From: Diphasiastrum complanatum
Lineage: Eukaryota > Streptophyta > Lycopodiopsida > Lycopodiales > Lycopodiaceae
DNA length: 64,000 bases
Direction of reading: 5' to 3'
Assembly: GCA_029204225.1 (NCBI GenBank)
Contig: CM055114.1
Span: 15,570,877-15,634,876, forward strand
The translations under genes and the position numbers were made by a program. Shown here piece by piece: positions 1 to 9,537 of this stretch. Numbering within the stretch: position 1 is the first letter of the stretch; each line of letters opens with the position of its first letter. The notes below the pieces were generated by a model that worked only from the letters and a program-made list of their open reading frames with translations, made no database searches and had not been told where the DNA came from.

Positions 1-1135
1 CAGAGGCAGAATCATGATCAGCAAGGCAGAGGAGACCAACAAGGGCAACTGGAAGAGCAACGGAGGGTTGAAGTAGCAAGGTGCAGAAGACGTGCGTGAG
101 ATGCAGAAGAGACGGGCATACAATTGATACAGCTAGCTCAATCCAAAGATTGAGTGTGATCCACTGCCACAAGAAGGGTCATGCAGCCATTGGATGTCGC
201 CTTAAACCCAAGAAACAAATCAGCATTAGAACAGACAGTGAGAACACAACAGTTCATCCTATGTCGAGGAGCCCGAGAGCTCGAAAATGGGCGAAGAAAG
301 ATCGAACAGAAACTGTTTGAAACCGCCTATATCTGTGAAGACAAGTGTGCAGCATCAACATCTGACACACATTAGGAGATCTAGATTCAGGAGCCACCTT
401 GTACTTCGTGACATCAAGGACGAATATTGTCAGATTTCAGAAGTGTTGATCCTTCAAGATTCATTATTCTTGGAGATGGATCCAGACATCAAGTGAACAA
501 TATTGGTTCACTATGGCTCAACACCAACGGCAGAGACAGACGACTCAAAGACTTTCTGTTCATGCCTACTCTGCAGCAAGATTTGCTTTCTGTAGCAAGA
601 ATAGCATATGCAGGGATGCATGTGACGTTTTCTAACGAAGCATGCAATGTGATTGACGCCAGGATCAATACTCTGATCGCTCAAGACAGAAGGAAAAGAA
701 AATCTATATCATCTGAAGGTTCGCCTACCTGCAGATCATATGCATTAGACTCATGAGGACTCACCAGACACTCTGTGAAACAAAAGACTATGCCAAATGA
801 ACTCAATGACACTTTATCAATCAAGCCATCATGGAGCAATAACAGGGGTCAGCATCTCGAATGCAGCTAGTTTGACCACCTCTGATGCATGTTTGAAGGA
901 TAAGATGTCACGCACTCCATTCATCAAAGACTCCTACAGAACGATTGAGATTCTGGAGTTACTGCATTCTGACATTTGTGGGCCTTTCAATGTGATCTCA
1001 GTAGGAGGCTCCAAATATTATATAACCTTCATTGATGATTATAGCAAATTTGCCAGAGTGTATTTTATTCAGAATAAATCTGAATCACTTGATAAATTCA
1101 CAGAATACGTGAATTGGAATGAAGTAGTCTGATGC
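1..1135 (+). pseudogene. Copia fragment M: gag tail, protease, start of integrase
   Basis: Decayed Ty1/copia coding sequence spread over several frames. Around 150-195 lies a broken zinc-knuckle (HCHKKGHAAIGC; the first Cys is gone). Around 427-720 is the C-terminal half of a copia protease/pre-integrase region, recognisable from a GDGSRHQV-like strand and the LQQDLLSVARIAYAG stretch. Around 900-1130 is the start of an integrase core, with the HSDICGPF and FIDDYSKF motifs that carry the first catalytic Asp region. Stops and frameshifts separate the pieces, and the integrase breaks off near 1130. This was probably the resident sequence into which element A landed at 1205. It is a Pseudoviridae-type plant retroelement remnant and cannot be functional. 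Confidence 0.75.
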
Positions 1136-1205
1136 TAGAAAGCAATCAAGACGAGAATACAAAACAGAGGTCCACCTCAAAAGGGATGATGAATGTGATA
1201 AGATC

Positions 1206-2037
1206 TATGGAAAAAGTACAAAAAGGACCAAGAGTGAATCTTAATCTGATCCTCAAGACAATTGGTTGTCAGATTACTTGATCTATCAATCTACTTGAGA
1301 TTAAGATCAATCTAGATCAATTCTAGACACAAAATCCTAACAAGAACAATCATTAATTGAAGGTAGGTGTACTTTCTAGTTTTCCGCGTGTGAAACCTTG
1401 TTTGAGTATGGACTCCAACCTGAAAATCAAGTACACATTGATAGCACCTTAAAACAATCAAAACAAATGTAGACAAATGGAGAGAATCACTCAAAATTGC
1501 TTCCAAAACCAAGATTGGTGTCTCACAATGATTATGGCCAAATGTGGCTCTATATATACAATAAGTGGGAGAACGTAGTACTGATCATCCCTTTGATCCC
1601 ACATGTGTGAAGGTGCTTTGTCATATGATGATTCATCATGCAAAGCTGACACTTGGACAAAACCTTCTATTTTGAGCACTTTTGGTCCATTTTCCTTCTA
1701 TATGGAGATCTACTTGAAAATCTTTTAGAAGTCAAAATTCGTCTACTTCAGCTTATTCCAAACATGTGAGCTGTCCTCTACACATGGGATGTGACACCTA
1801 ACCAAAGGATGTGGCTCATGCACTCAATAGATTGATGCCATGTATCATATGTCTAGAAAACTAGTTTTTGGCCTTTTTAGCCACTAGAACTTGAATTAAA
1901 TCATATGTACAACCTATATGATTATGGTACATGACAAGTACACTATTTTCACACGTGGGAACAGACTCCACACATGTGTAATCATCCTATATACAAGATT
2001 TTTGGCCTCTACCAAGCTTATTTTTGCATTTTTCACA
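1206..2037 (-). repeat. 3' LTR of element A
   Basis: Direct repeat of 5004-5835. In element orientation it starts TGTGAAAAATGC and ends in CCATA where the partner has CCACA. A TATATATA stretch at 1551-1558 is a candidate TATA box. Several CATGTG/CGTGTG sites look like decayed G-boxes. The sequence just inside (2038-2044, minus strand GAGGAG) is the likely polypurine tract. Confidence 0.9.
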
Positions 2038-2049
2038 CTCCTCAAAAAT

Positions 2050-4401
2050 CTAGCTTGGTAAATCTAGCATAGATCTATCTATAACTCCAAGAGCCAATCT
2101 TAATTTTATAAATGGATCTTTAGGCAATGCCTTGGTGAGTATATCAGCAATGCAATCTGATGATGAAACATGAATAAGCTTGATCTCCTTTGCTTGCACT
2201 TTCTCCCTCACGAAATGATGTGCAATCTCGATGTGCTTTGTTCGAGCATGGAAGACTGGATTGTTTGCAAGTTGTTGAGCTGCTTGATTATCACAATATA
2301 TGCATGGAATGTCTTCATCCTTGATCACATGTAGCTCCTCCAAAAGCCTTTTAAGCCAAAGAACCTCCTTTGTTGTTGTTGTCATAGCTTTATATTTGGA
2401 TTCTGTTGATGAAAGAGAGATGGTATCTTGCTTTTTGGAAAGCCAAGATATAACTGCTCCACATAAGAATGTAGCAAATGCACTTATGGATCTTCTATCC
2501 ATCTTGTCACCTGCAAAACTTGAGTCTGAATATGCTCTCAAACAAATATTAGTCCTTTCATAAACTATGCCAAAGTCTTTTGTAGCTGAGATGTACCTTA
2601 ACACCCTTTTTGCTCCTTTCCAATGACACGTCAATGGACTTTGCATGTATTGACTCAACTTTCCAGCACAAAAACTAAGATCTGGTCTAGTGATAGTTAA
2701 GTATATCAAGGAACCAATAAGCATTCTATAGGTAGTGATGTCCTCAAAGGATGCTTCATCACTTTCCTTAGAACCTTTTACACTTAGTTCCATAGGAGTT
2801 TCAACTCCTTTACAATCAATCATGCCAAATCTTGCTAAGATTGATCTAGGATACTTAGATTGACATATGAAGGTAAAATCATTACTTCTAGTGACTTCTA
2901 TTCCAAGTATAACTTTAAGAAGTCCTAGATCTACCATCTTAAATTCACTAGACAAGGAAACTTTTACATTCTTAATGCCATCTAGATCATTTCCTGTGAG
3001 TATAATGTCATCAACATATAAAACTAAGATAATGATCTTTCCATCATTACATTTGTAGTACAATGATGGTTCATAAGAACTTACAACAAATCCAATGGAA
3101 ATAAGATAGGAATGCAACCTAGAGTACCATGCTCTTGGTGCTTGCTTGAGTCCATAAAGACTCTTCTTCAAGAGACACACCTTGTCTTCTTCTCCATCTT
3201 TGATGAAGCCCTCGAGTTGGCACATGTAGATTTCCTCTTCCAAGAATCCATTCAAGAAAGCATTTGTCACATCAAGTTGGAAGAGCTCCCATTTGAAAGA
3301 AGTTGCAAGACATATGATTAATCTAATGGTCACAAGCTTTGCAACAGGTGCAAAGGTCTCATCATAATCTATGCCTTTGACTTGCAAAAAACCTTTTGCT
3401 ACAAGTCTAGCTTTGTACTTATGAATGGAACCATCTTGATTATATTTCAATCTATATATCCATTCAGAGCTTGCCCCACTATCAATCCACCAAGTGTCCT
3501 GATTAGATGTTTGTGGTGAGGATACCATCAAAGATAGATTGCCTTCTTCCTCCTCCTCAAGCACAAGATTGCCTTGATTGTCCTTCTCTTGGGCATTCTT
3601 CTTCTTGTAGCACTCGGATGCAAAATGTCCCTTTTTTCCACAAAAGAAACACTTTAGCTTCTTCTTGTCCTTCTTGCTCTTGCCTTTGGAACTTGACGCT
3701 CCATCTTTGTTCTCCATCTCCATGTCTTGAGTCTTCTTGGATGGAAACTTCTTCTTCTTGCCTTTCAAAGAAAAGTTAGCTTTTTCATCACCATCATTCA
3801 AAGATAAGGAACTCATCCTACTTTTGATATGAAGCATTCTACTCTCCTCACTAACAAGCACACTTTGAAGTTTTTCAATACTAGGAAGTGAATCTTGAAT
3901 AGCAAAGGTTTGAACAAGATTGGAATAATCATCTCCTAATCCATTCAAAATGATTTGAACTAATTCATCATCTTTGATTTTATCATCTATAGAAGACAAC
4001 TCTTTATTCAAAGATTTGATCCTAAAGACATAATTTTGGGCACTTTCACTACCTTTCATGCTTTGAAGGATTTGATTCCTAAGCATGAGTATCCTTGAAG
4101 TGTTCTTGGATCCATAAATGGCTTTTAATGAATCCCATGCCTCTTTGGATGTGGTACAAGATGAGATTTCTTTCAAAAGTTCATTACTCACATTCATTTT
4201 TATGCAGTGTAATGCAACTCTACATCTCTTTTTGTACTTAGCCAATTCAACTCCTCCTTGAGGTTCTACTTCCACCTCAAGTACTATGTCATAAAGATCA
4301 TGAAGTACAAGCAAAGACTCCATTCGAACTATCCAAGTAGCATAATTAGTGGATGTAAGTCTTTCACTAGCTTCAAGCAAAAAACCACCCATTGATGCCA
4401 T
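2050..4401 (-). CDS. Gag-RT-RNase H fusion polyprotein of element A (783 aa)
   Basis: Uninterrupted frame starting MASMGGFLLEASERL. Residues 1 to about 230 are copia gag (capsid-like). A zinc-knuckle CFFCGKKGHFASEC lies near 250. The protease catalytic triplet region DSGASS sits near 305 and is followed at once by EWIYRLKYNQDGS, the start of the RT domain. RT carries YVDD near 460. RNase H follows (SDSSFAGDKMDRRS near 630, DNQAAQ near 715) and runs to the family's usual end, DLPS. Compared with element C, about 1.6 kb is missing in frame: the rest of protease, the pre-integrase HHCC region, integrase and the hinge. The frame is open although the LTRs have diverged. Alternatively it is simply a deletion that has had little time to collect stops. 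Confidence 0.9.
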   Translation of the reverse strand: MASMGGFLLEASERLTSTNYATWIVRMESLLVLHDLYDIVLEVEVEPQGGVELAKYKKRCRVALHCIKMNVSNELLKEISSCTTSKEAWDSLKAIYGSKNTSRILMLRNQILQSMKGSESAQNYVFRIKSLNKELSSIDDKIKDDELVQIILNGLGDDYSNLVQTFAIQDSLPSIEKLQSVLVSEESRMLHIKSRMSSLSLNDGDEKANFSLKGKKKKFPSKKTQDMEMENKDGASSSKGKSKKDKKKLKCFFCGKKGHFASECYKKKNAQEKDNQGNLVLEEEEEGNLSLMVSSPQTSNQDTWWIDSGASSEWIYRLKYNQDGSIHKYKARLVAKGFLQVKGIDYDETFAPVAKLVTIRLIICLATSFKWELFQLDVTNAFLNGFLEEEIYMCQLEGFIKDGEEDKVCLLKKSLYGLKQAPRAWYSRLHSYLISIGFVVSSYEPSLYYKCNDGKIIILVLYVDDIILTGNDLDGIKNVKVSLSSEFKMVDLGLLKVILGIEVTRSNDFTFICQSKYPRSILARFGMIDCKGVETPMELSVKGSKESDEASFEDITTYRMLIGSLIYLTITRPDLSFCAGKLSQYMQSPLTCHWKGAKRVLRYISATKDFGIVYERTNICLRAYSDSSFAGDKMDRRSISAFATFLCGAVISWLSKKQDTISLSSTESKYKAMTTTTKEVLWLKRLLEELHVIKDEDIPCIYCDNQAAQQLANNPVFHARTKHIEIAHHFVREKVQAKEIKLIHVSSSDCIADILTKALPKDPFIKLRLALGVIDRSMLDLPS

Positions 4402-4818
4402 TTTTTAATGTGAAAAAGCACTAGAAACTCTTATGGTTTCTCTAAGAGATCTGAACCTAAAGTCTTCTAGCAATTTAGAAAGCTTATAGACTCAATCCTA
4501 TCACTCATGAACTAATCTAGAATGATGGAAATTTAGATTCTAGTCTCAACCTTGCAAAATCACTCCTTAATCTATGATTTTTAGCAATTTCTCTTTTCAA
4601 CTTCAACATACAATCAAAAAATCAGAGTAGATCAATTAATGCACCTCATTCACGCTTCAATTTTAATTTTTTGGCTGTTCCAATCCAAGAACTAATCAAG
4701 GGATTAGACTCTCTATAGAAAATGCTTGATTTTGCACCAAAAATCACTCAAATTGGGTATGTGAGTCAAATTCTACAAATTTTTGAAATTTCTCAGTCAA
4801 AACCGGAGCTGTACGGCC

Positions 4819-4830
4819 TCACACGTGTGA
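4819..4830. promoter_or_regulatory. G-box palindrome in element A leader
   Basis: TCACACGTGTGA is a 12-bp perfect palindrome centred on CACGTG, in the untranslated leader between the PBS and gag of element A. CACGTG is the core bound by plant bZIP and bHLH factors. Function here is inferred. Confidence 0.5.
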
Positions 4831-4990
4831 AAAGGGTTCCTACAGCCCACAACAAGATCTGGACCAAAAATTTTGAGAATAGCTATCAAATCCAACTCGC
4901 TACACAAAATTTGACTAGTTTCCAAAAAATTGCTAATTTTGGCTTTGATGTGGATTAACCCTGTCAATTTCAACAAAACCTCTTGTACTA

Positions 4991-5003
4991 GGATCTGGTA
5001 CCA
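4991..5003 (-). other. Primer-binding site of element A
   Basis: The minus strand reads TGGTACCAGATCC directly after the 5' LTR. It differs at two positions from the usual plant copia site TGGTATCAGAGCC, which pairs with initiator Met-tRNA. Confidence 0.75.
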
Positions 5004-5835
5004 TGTGGAAAAAGTACAAAAAGGACCAAGAGTGGATCTTAATCTGATTCTCAAGAGGGATTGGTTGTCACATTACTTGATCTATCAATCTACTTGAGAT
5101 TAAGATCAATCTAGATCAATTCTAGACACAAAATCCTAATAAGAACAATCATTAATTGAAGGTAGGTGTACTTTATGGTTTCCCACGTGTGAACCCCTGT
5201 CTGAGTATGGACTCCAACCTGAAAATCAAGTACGCATTGATAGCACCTCAAAACAATCAAAACAAATGTAGACAAATGGAGAGAATCACTCAAAATTGCT
5301 TCCAAAACCAAGATTGGTGTCTCACAATGATTATGGCCAAATGTGGCTCTATATATACAATAAGTGGGAGCACGTGGTACTGATCATCCCTTTGATCCCA
5401 CATGTGTGAAGGTGCTTTGTCATACGATGATTCATCATGCAAAACTGACACTTGGACAAAACCTTCTATTTTGAGCACTTTTGGTCCATTTTCCTTCTAT
5501 ATGGAGATCTACTTGAAAATCTTCTAGAAGTCAAAATTCGTCTACTTCAGCTTATTCCACACATGTGAGCTGTCCTCTACACATGGGATGTGACACCTAA
5601 CCAAAGGATGTGGCTCATGCAATCAATAGATTGATGCCATGTGTCATATGTCTAGAAAACTAGTTTTTGGCCTTTTTAGCCACTAGAACTTGAATTAAAT
5701 CATATGTACATCCTATATAATTATGGTACATGACAAGTACACTAGTTTCACACGTGGAAACAGGCTCCACACATGTGTGTTTATCTATATACAAGATTTT
5801 TGGCCTCTACCAAGCTTATTTTTGCATTTTTCACA
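5004..5835 (-). repeat. 5' LTR of element A
   Basis: Direct repeat of 1206-2037, ending in TGTGG...CACA with short inverted termini. A G-box (CCCACGTGTGAA) near 5183 and a second CACGTG near 5750 are kept here. The left copy has CGCGTG at the first of these sites. Confidence 0.9.
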
Positions 5836-6118
5836 AGATCTAGGAAGAGCTTAATGATATCGAAGAGCTCTCAACTAAAAGTACTATTGTAACCTATGCT
5901 GGACCTCAAGACCATCAAGAGTATATTTGGATAGAGCAAAAAGAAAATCAAGGTTTGATATTTTTCAACCTCTGGTCATTTCAAATTTTAATAGATTTGA
6001 AGTGTAAAAAAGAGAGTTTTGATGACCTTACAAACATCTACCACGACTTCCTTGCATGTGAGTTTGCACAAGATCCATCTATGCTAGATCAATTTGAGTT
6101 TTCAAGACCTATCTAATG
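5836..6118 (+). pseudogene. Orphan open frame cut by element A
   Basis: A frame of 90 codons runs open from 5844 to the TAA at 6114-6116 with no Met until near its end, so it is a 5'-truncated piece. Taking element A out and counting its 5-bp duplication once, the frame is preceded by about 25 open codons left of 1205, with a TAG at 5841 between them. The predicted peptide is acidic and rich in Asp, Glu, Phe and Ile (for example HQEYIWIEQKENQGLIFFN). I do not recognise it. It may be hinge-region sequence of copia M or a host gene fragment. Confidence 0.35.
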
Positions 6119-6640
6119 CACTTTGAATCAAGGCAAGAGCTCTCAACCACATCAAAAGTTATGATCATTCAAAGACAAGCTACTTTTGCACATACACATG
6201 AAAAATTTAAGTAAAAATCACTATGAGACTCAAAGCAGCTTGCTCTCGGGTAGAGAGAGAAAAAACTGCTTGCTTTTGGGTACAAAGAGAATAGACCAAA
6301 ATGATTCCAAGTGAAAAAGTGCATTACCTCTCAAAAAAGTTGTATGTACATAGAAAGCTCACTGCCATATAGTAGTGAATCGAGTTCTACAATGAGGAAA
6401 TGCTCAAATTGGATTGGACCCCATGGATTCCACCTCTCACAATGATTGGACGTCAAAATTGACACCTTTCTCCATGATTAGACCACATACCTTGTGTGGA
6501 GGCCTATGTTTTCACGTTATTCCATTAATTGGTATAAAATTTTAGATTTTAAATTTTTGTACATGAAAATATGCGTTAGTGCCTAAATCCATGTAAAGGC
6601 CTATTTGCATCTTAGAAATTCAGAGCATTAAATTACTCAC
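6119..6640. other. No gene seen
   Basis: AT-rich sequence with no coding signature. A 25-bp imperfect duplication lies near 6237-6290 (CTTGCTCTCGGGTAGAGAGA against CTTGCTTTTGGGTACAAAGA). It is probably old retroelement non-coding sequence. Confidence 0.4.
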
Positions 6641-6853
6641 AACGTTTTAGAACGACGTATGTCTGTTCCCAACCGATACCCTAATGGTTGGTGAGCGACA
6701 CCTAAGCCTTGTGTGTCTCTCTATAAAAGAGCGACATCGGCTCACTTGTATTCACGTAGAGATTTCAACTATCAATACAGAGAAGAGACCACGGTTTCTT
6801 GAGATTGAGCATTCATTTTCTTTGTCTATACAATATTTCTTCTTATCAATTGC
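6641..6853 (+). repeat. Possible LTR promoter segment
   Basis: CTATAAAAGAG at 6721-6731 is a good TATA box, followed by sequence resembling the R/U5 part of a plant LTR. No partner copy was found in the window and the ends are not visible, so this is only a candidate. Confidence 0.3.
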
Positions 6854-7741
6854 TCAAACACACTCTGATTCTGTTGTATTGTTTCTGATACGCGTCTGTC
6901 TGCGACACACTCTCCATCTTGTACTGTGTGGGCATCCTGTTTTGCGATGTCTTCCGCCACATCCATAGCATATCATTGTCAAAATGCCATTGCCTCGGAG
7001 CTGGATTGCATAAACTAGTATATGCTCTTCACTGGGTCCTTCCACATAATATAGTGGAGAACTGTCATGGGTTTCGGCTCCCGTAGATCTTGGCGATGCA
7101 CAATTGGCGCCAATCTTTCACCTATTATCTTCAAAATGGGCCCATCTCTTGAAAATGAACTGCTTGGGTGCACCATCTGCTCAACTTGCTTGCTTGTTGT
7201 CAAGGGTGGATCTTGGAACTTTTGATGTTTTCTTGATACTACTGATTTTGCAACACGAAACTTCTTAGTTGGGCAATTGGCGATGTGATGGTTCTCAAAG
7301 CAATATGAACATTGCCCTCTTTGAAGCAACATTACATTACAAGCAATGAAACATGCCTTTGGATCATGTTCTAGATCTTGATCTTGATCTGTTGATTCAT
7401 GTTGGTCATCATCCCTTCCTGGTCACAGCTTGTTCTTCTCTTGTCCCTCGGTTATTTTGCATTAGCGTTGTCAAAATTCTTGAACCTCTTATTGATGGTA
7501 ATCCAGATATTTCATCCAACTCATATTCGGAGTCAATATCTTGAAATGCCAACAATGTGGATTCAATCTTCATGGCATCAACAAGAACTTGTTTCAATGT
7601 AGCATATGAGGTGAGGCACTTCAAACGATAGCGAATGTCGCTCCTCAGACCTTGAATAAAGTTCTTGATGATCACCGATGATGGGGGATTGGTGGATGCC
7701 AGTCCTTTGCTATGTGATAGATCCGATGAAGGTATGCACAA
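6854..7741 (-). pseudogene. Gypsy gag remnant of element L
   Basis: Three overlapping minus-strand frames make one decayed gag. The upstream piece (7741-7409) has the gag C-terminal pattern FIQGLRSDIRYRLK followed by TLKQVLVDAMKIE. Further on come two zinc knuckles, CSYCFENHHIANC near 7305 and CYGCGGRHRKTGC near 6965, both spaced C-x2-C-x3-H-x4-C rather than the usual x4 before His. Two knuckles with this spacing also occur in the gag of element G, which suggests a shared lineage. Frameshifts separate the pieces and no protease follows. Confidence 0.6.
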
Positions 7742-7989
7742 ACTTTCTCCTGACGTTGCATGCTAATGCTTGATAGCTGAGTAGTCGACATAGCTTTTGT
7801 GGATGGGTGGATAGATGAATTTCTATGTAAGATTGCTCTTCAAGAGATGACTGATGACGTACAATGTTCCAAATAGTGGTTTTGTTTTGCTTTACTTTTT
7901 TCTTTTTCTTTTTTTTTGAGCAAATAAGGGGAAGTGAATAGATAACAAACACTAAAGTAGAATAAACAAAAGGGAGTCTATAAGGAAAC

Positions 7990-8290
7990 CTGGAATTTTT
8001 GGGATTTTGGGGATGCAAGAAAACTGGGGTTTTGGGGATTCAAGAACTGGGGATTTTGGGGAACGTAGGATGGTGGGATTTGGGGACTCGGAAAATGTGG
8101 AAACCTTGGGTATGGGGAAATCAAAAACTTTGGGAATTCAAAATTTACTTGGGGAATTGGAACCTGGAAATGTGGGAATTGGGATTTTGGGAAAACAAAA
8201 AGTCGTGATACTAGGAATTGGAGAATGTAGAAATTCGAGAAAGTAAAAAAAGTTGGGAAAGCAAAGACTTTGGGTAATATGGGTTTGGGA
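7990..8290 (+). repeat. Degenerate G-run repeat
   Basis: About 300 bp of drifting repeats built on GGGATTTTGGGG and GGAATTGGGA. G-runs of 3-4 recur every 8-20 bases, so the plus strand could form G-quadruplexes. It lies in the leader of gypsy remnant L and is therefore C-rich in the transcript sense. The open frames across it (MGFWGCKKTG...) are products of the repeat. Confidence 0.6.
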
Positions 8291-8579
8291 AGGCAATTAT
8301 TTATTTATTTTTTAAGTTTATCTCTTACAAGGGAAGAAAAACGTAAATTTCAATGAGGATAAAAGACAAAAATTCTCATAGGCAATTATTTATATATTGT
8401 TTAATTTTATTTTTCTTTAAGAGAAAAAATACATACAAACACTCTAAAAGGTCTAAAAATAAGCTAGTATGAGTATCAAAACAATTAATAAAAAAAAAGG
8501 TTCATAGGTGCCTAAACCTCCATGAAAGAAAAAGGGCAAAATAAATAATAACTCTATGAAGAGGCCAATTGCAACGAGC

Positions 8580-9262
8580 ATAGAGGATCGGGACGGGAGG
8601 GGCTGAGAGCAATGATAGGTGAGGGAGAGGTGGAGGGCGGCTCAAGTAAAGGTAGATGGACAGGAGAGGAGATGGATGGGTAGATGGGGGAGAGGGGAGA
8701 TGGACAGGAGATGGACGGATGCGGACGGGAGATAGCTGGTGGGAGGAGGGAAGCACAGCAGGTGCAGGCAGCAGGAGAGAGGGCAAGGGCACGAGGCAGC
8801 AGCCGAGGAGCCAGGGTGAGAGGAGAAGGCCAGGGCAGGGGCTGTAGCTAGCCGAGGAGGAGCAGGGCGGGAAGGGAGGCAGGCTGACAATAGGGACGAG
8901 GGAAAGGAGATGAGGGAAGGGAGCGCTGCGTAGCAGGCAGAGCAAGGAGCAGCGACAGAGGAGTGAGGGCAGAGAAGGGATGGGAAGGCAAGCCAGGGTG
9001 GACAGTAGGGGAGAGGGAAGGGGAAGGGAGCGGAGAGCAGATGGAGGGCAGGCCAAGGTAGACAATCAGCAAGGAGGGAGCGAGATGGAGGTGGAGGCGT
9101 AGCAAGGGAGAGGAGGGCGTGAGGCATCAGATGAAGGGCAGGCAGCAGGGCAGCAGAGGAAGGGAGCAGCAGCAGGACAAGGGGAAGGGGGCAGCAGGGG
9201 AAGGGAAAGGAGCAGCTTGTGGTGTGTGCATAAATGGAGGTGAAGTAAGGGGTGGAGCATGC
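8580..9262 (+). repeat. Purine-strand low-complexity tract
   Basis: Nearly 700 bp in which the plus strand is mostly G and A, with GGAGG, GAGGG and CAGCAG units, far more G+C-rich than its surroundings. On the minus strand, the sense strand of gypsy L, this is a C/T-rich leader. The Leu/Pro/Ser-rich minus-strand frames across it reflect base composition and are not genes. Confidence 0.65.
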
Positions 9263-9267
9263 CAGTA

Positions 9268-9336
9268 TGATGGGCTGGAGTGGGCTGGAGCGCAAAGCCT
9301 AGATGGGCGGGAGTGGGTTCAAATCCCACTCCATCA
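9268..9336 (+). pseudogene. tRNA-Leu-like pseudogene or SINE head
   Basis: A perfect 5-bp T stem with a 7-base loop (GTGGG-TTCAAAT-CCCAC, 9313-9329) contains the pol III B box GGTTCAAATCC. A 7-bp acceptor-like stem (TGATGGG with TCCATCA) can close it with one G-T pair. The 3' part resembles plant tRNA-Leu. The middle (36 bases) is too short and G-rich for good D and anticodon arms, so it is not a working tRNA. T-runs follow from about 9353. Chance within a G-rich tract is possible. Confidence 0.35.
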
Positions 9337-9517
9337 AGTAGAGTGTTCCTGTGATTTTTTTGTTATATTTTTTTTTCGGAATTTTTAAGATTCACAAAAG
9401 ATCAAAATAACAAAACATTCATCAAATAGACATATCGAAATAATGCCAAACTAGAAAAGAGAGAGAAAACACAGCAAAAGAAGAAAAATGCTAGTTTAAT
9501 GTAGGGACAACATTTGG

Positions 9518-9537
9518 CTCCCCGACAACGGCGCCAA
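9518..9537 (-). other. Asp-tRNA-type primer-binding site of gypsy L
   Basis: The minus strand reads TGGCGCCGTTGTCGGGGA, one base from the TGGCGCCGTTGCCGGGGA site of plant Athila/Tat elements that pairs with the 3' end of tRNA-Asp. Confidence 0.75.

Larger units (their letters stand above)
1206..5835 (-). mobile_element. Complete copia element A, internally deleted, with target duplication
   Basis: Two 832-bp direct repeats (1206-2037 and 5004-5835) bound a minus-strand internal region. AGATC occurs at 1201-1205 and again at 5836-5840, a 5-bp target-site duplication that fixes both ends. Next to the right (5') LTR is a PBS, and next to the left (3') LTR is a short purine-rich tract (minus strand GAGGAG). 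The internal region holds one open frame joining gag directly to RT-RNase H. By eye the LTRs differ at roughly 30 sites, about 4%, so the insertion is not recent. It lacks integrase and could only have moved with enzymes from a relative. Confidence 0.93.

Noticed and set aside
6641-6968. A plus-strand gene downstream of the TATA box at 6721
   Set aside because: The frame overlaps the minus-strand gag remnant and looks like LTR transcript sequence. No protein family is recognised.
7999-8246. Two overlapping Gly/Trp-rich plus-strand frames
   Set aside because: Products of the GGG-run repeat in two frames, with no start context or homology.
8502-9295. Long minus-strand frames rich in Leu, Pro and Ser
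   Set aside because: They lie across a C/T-rich low-complexity tract. Overlapping frames on the same strand are all open for the same compositional reason, and no domain is visible.
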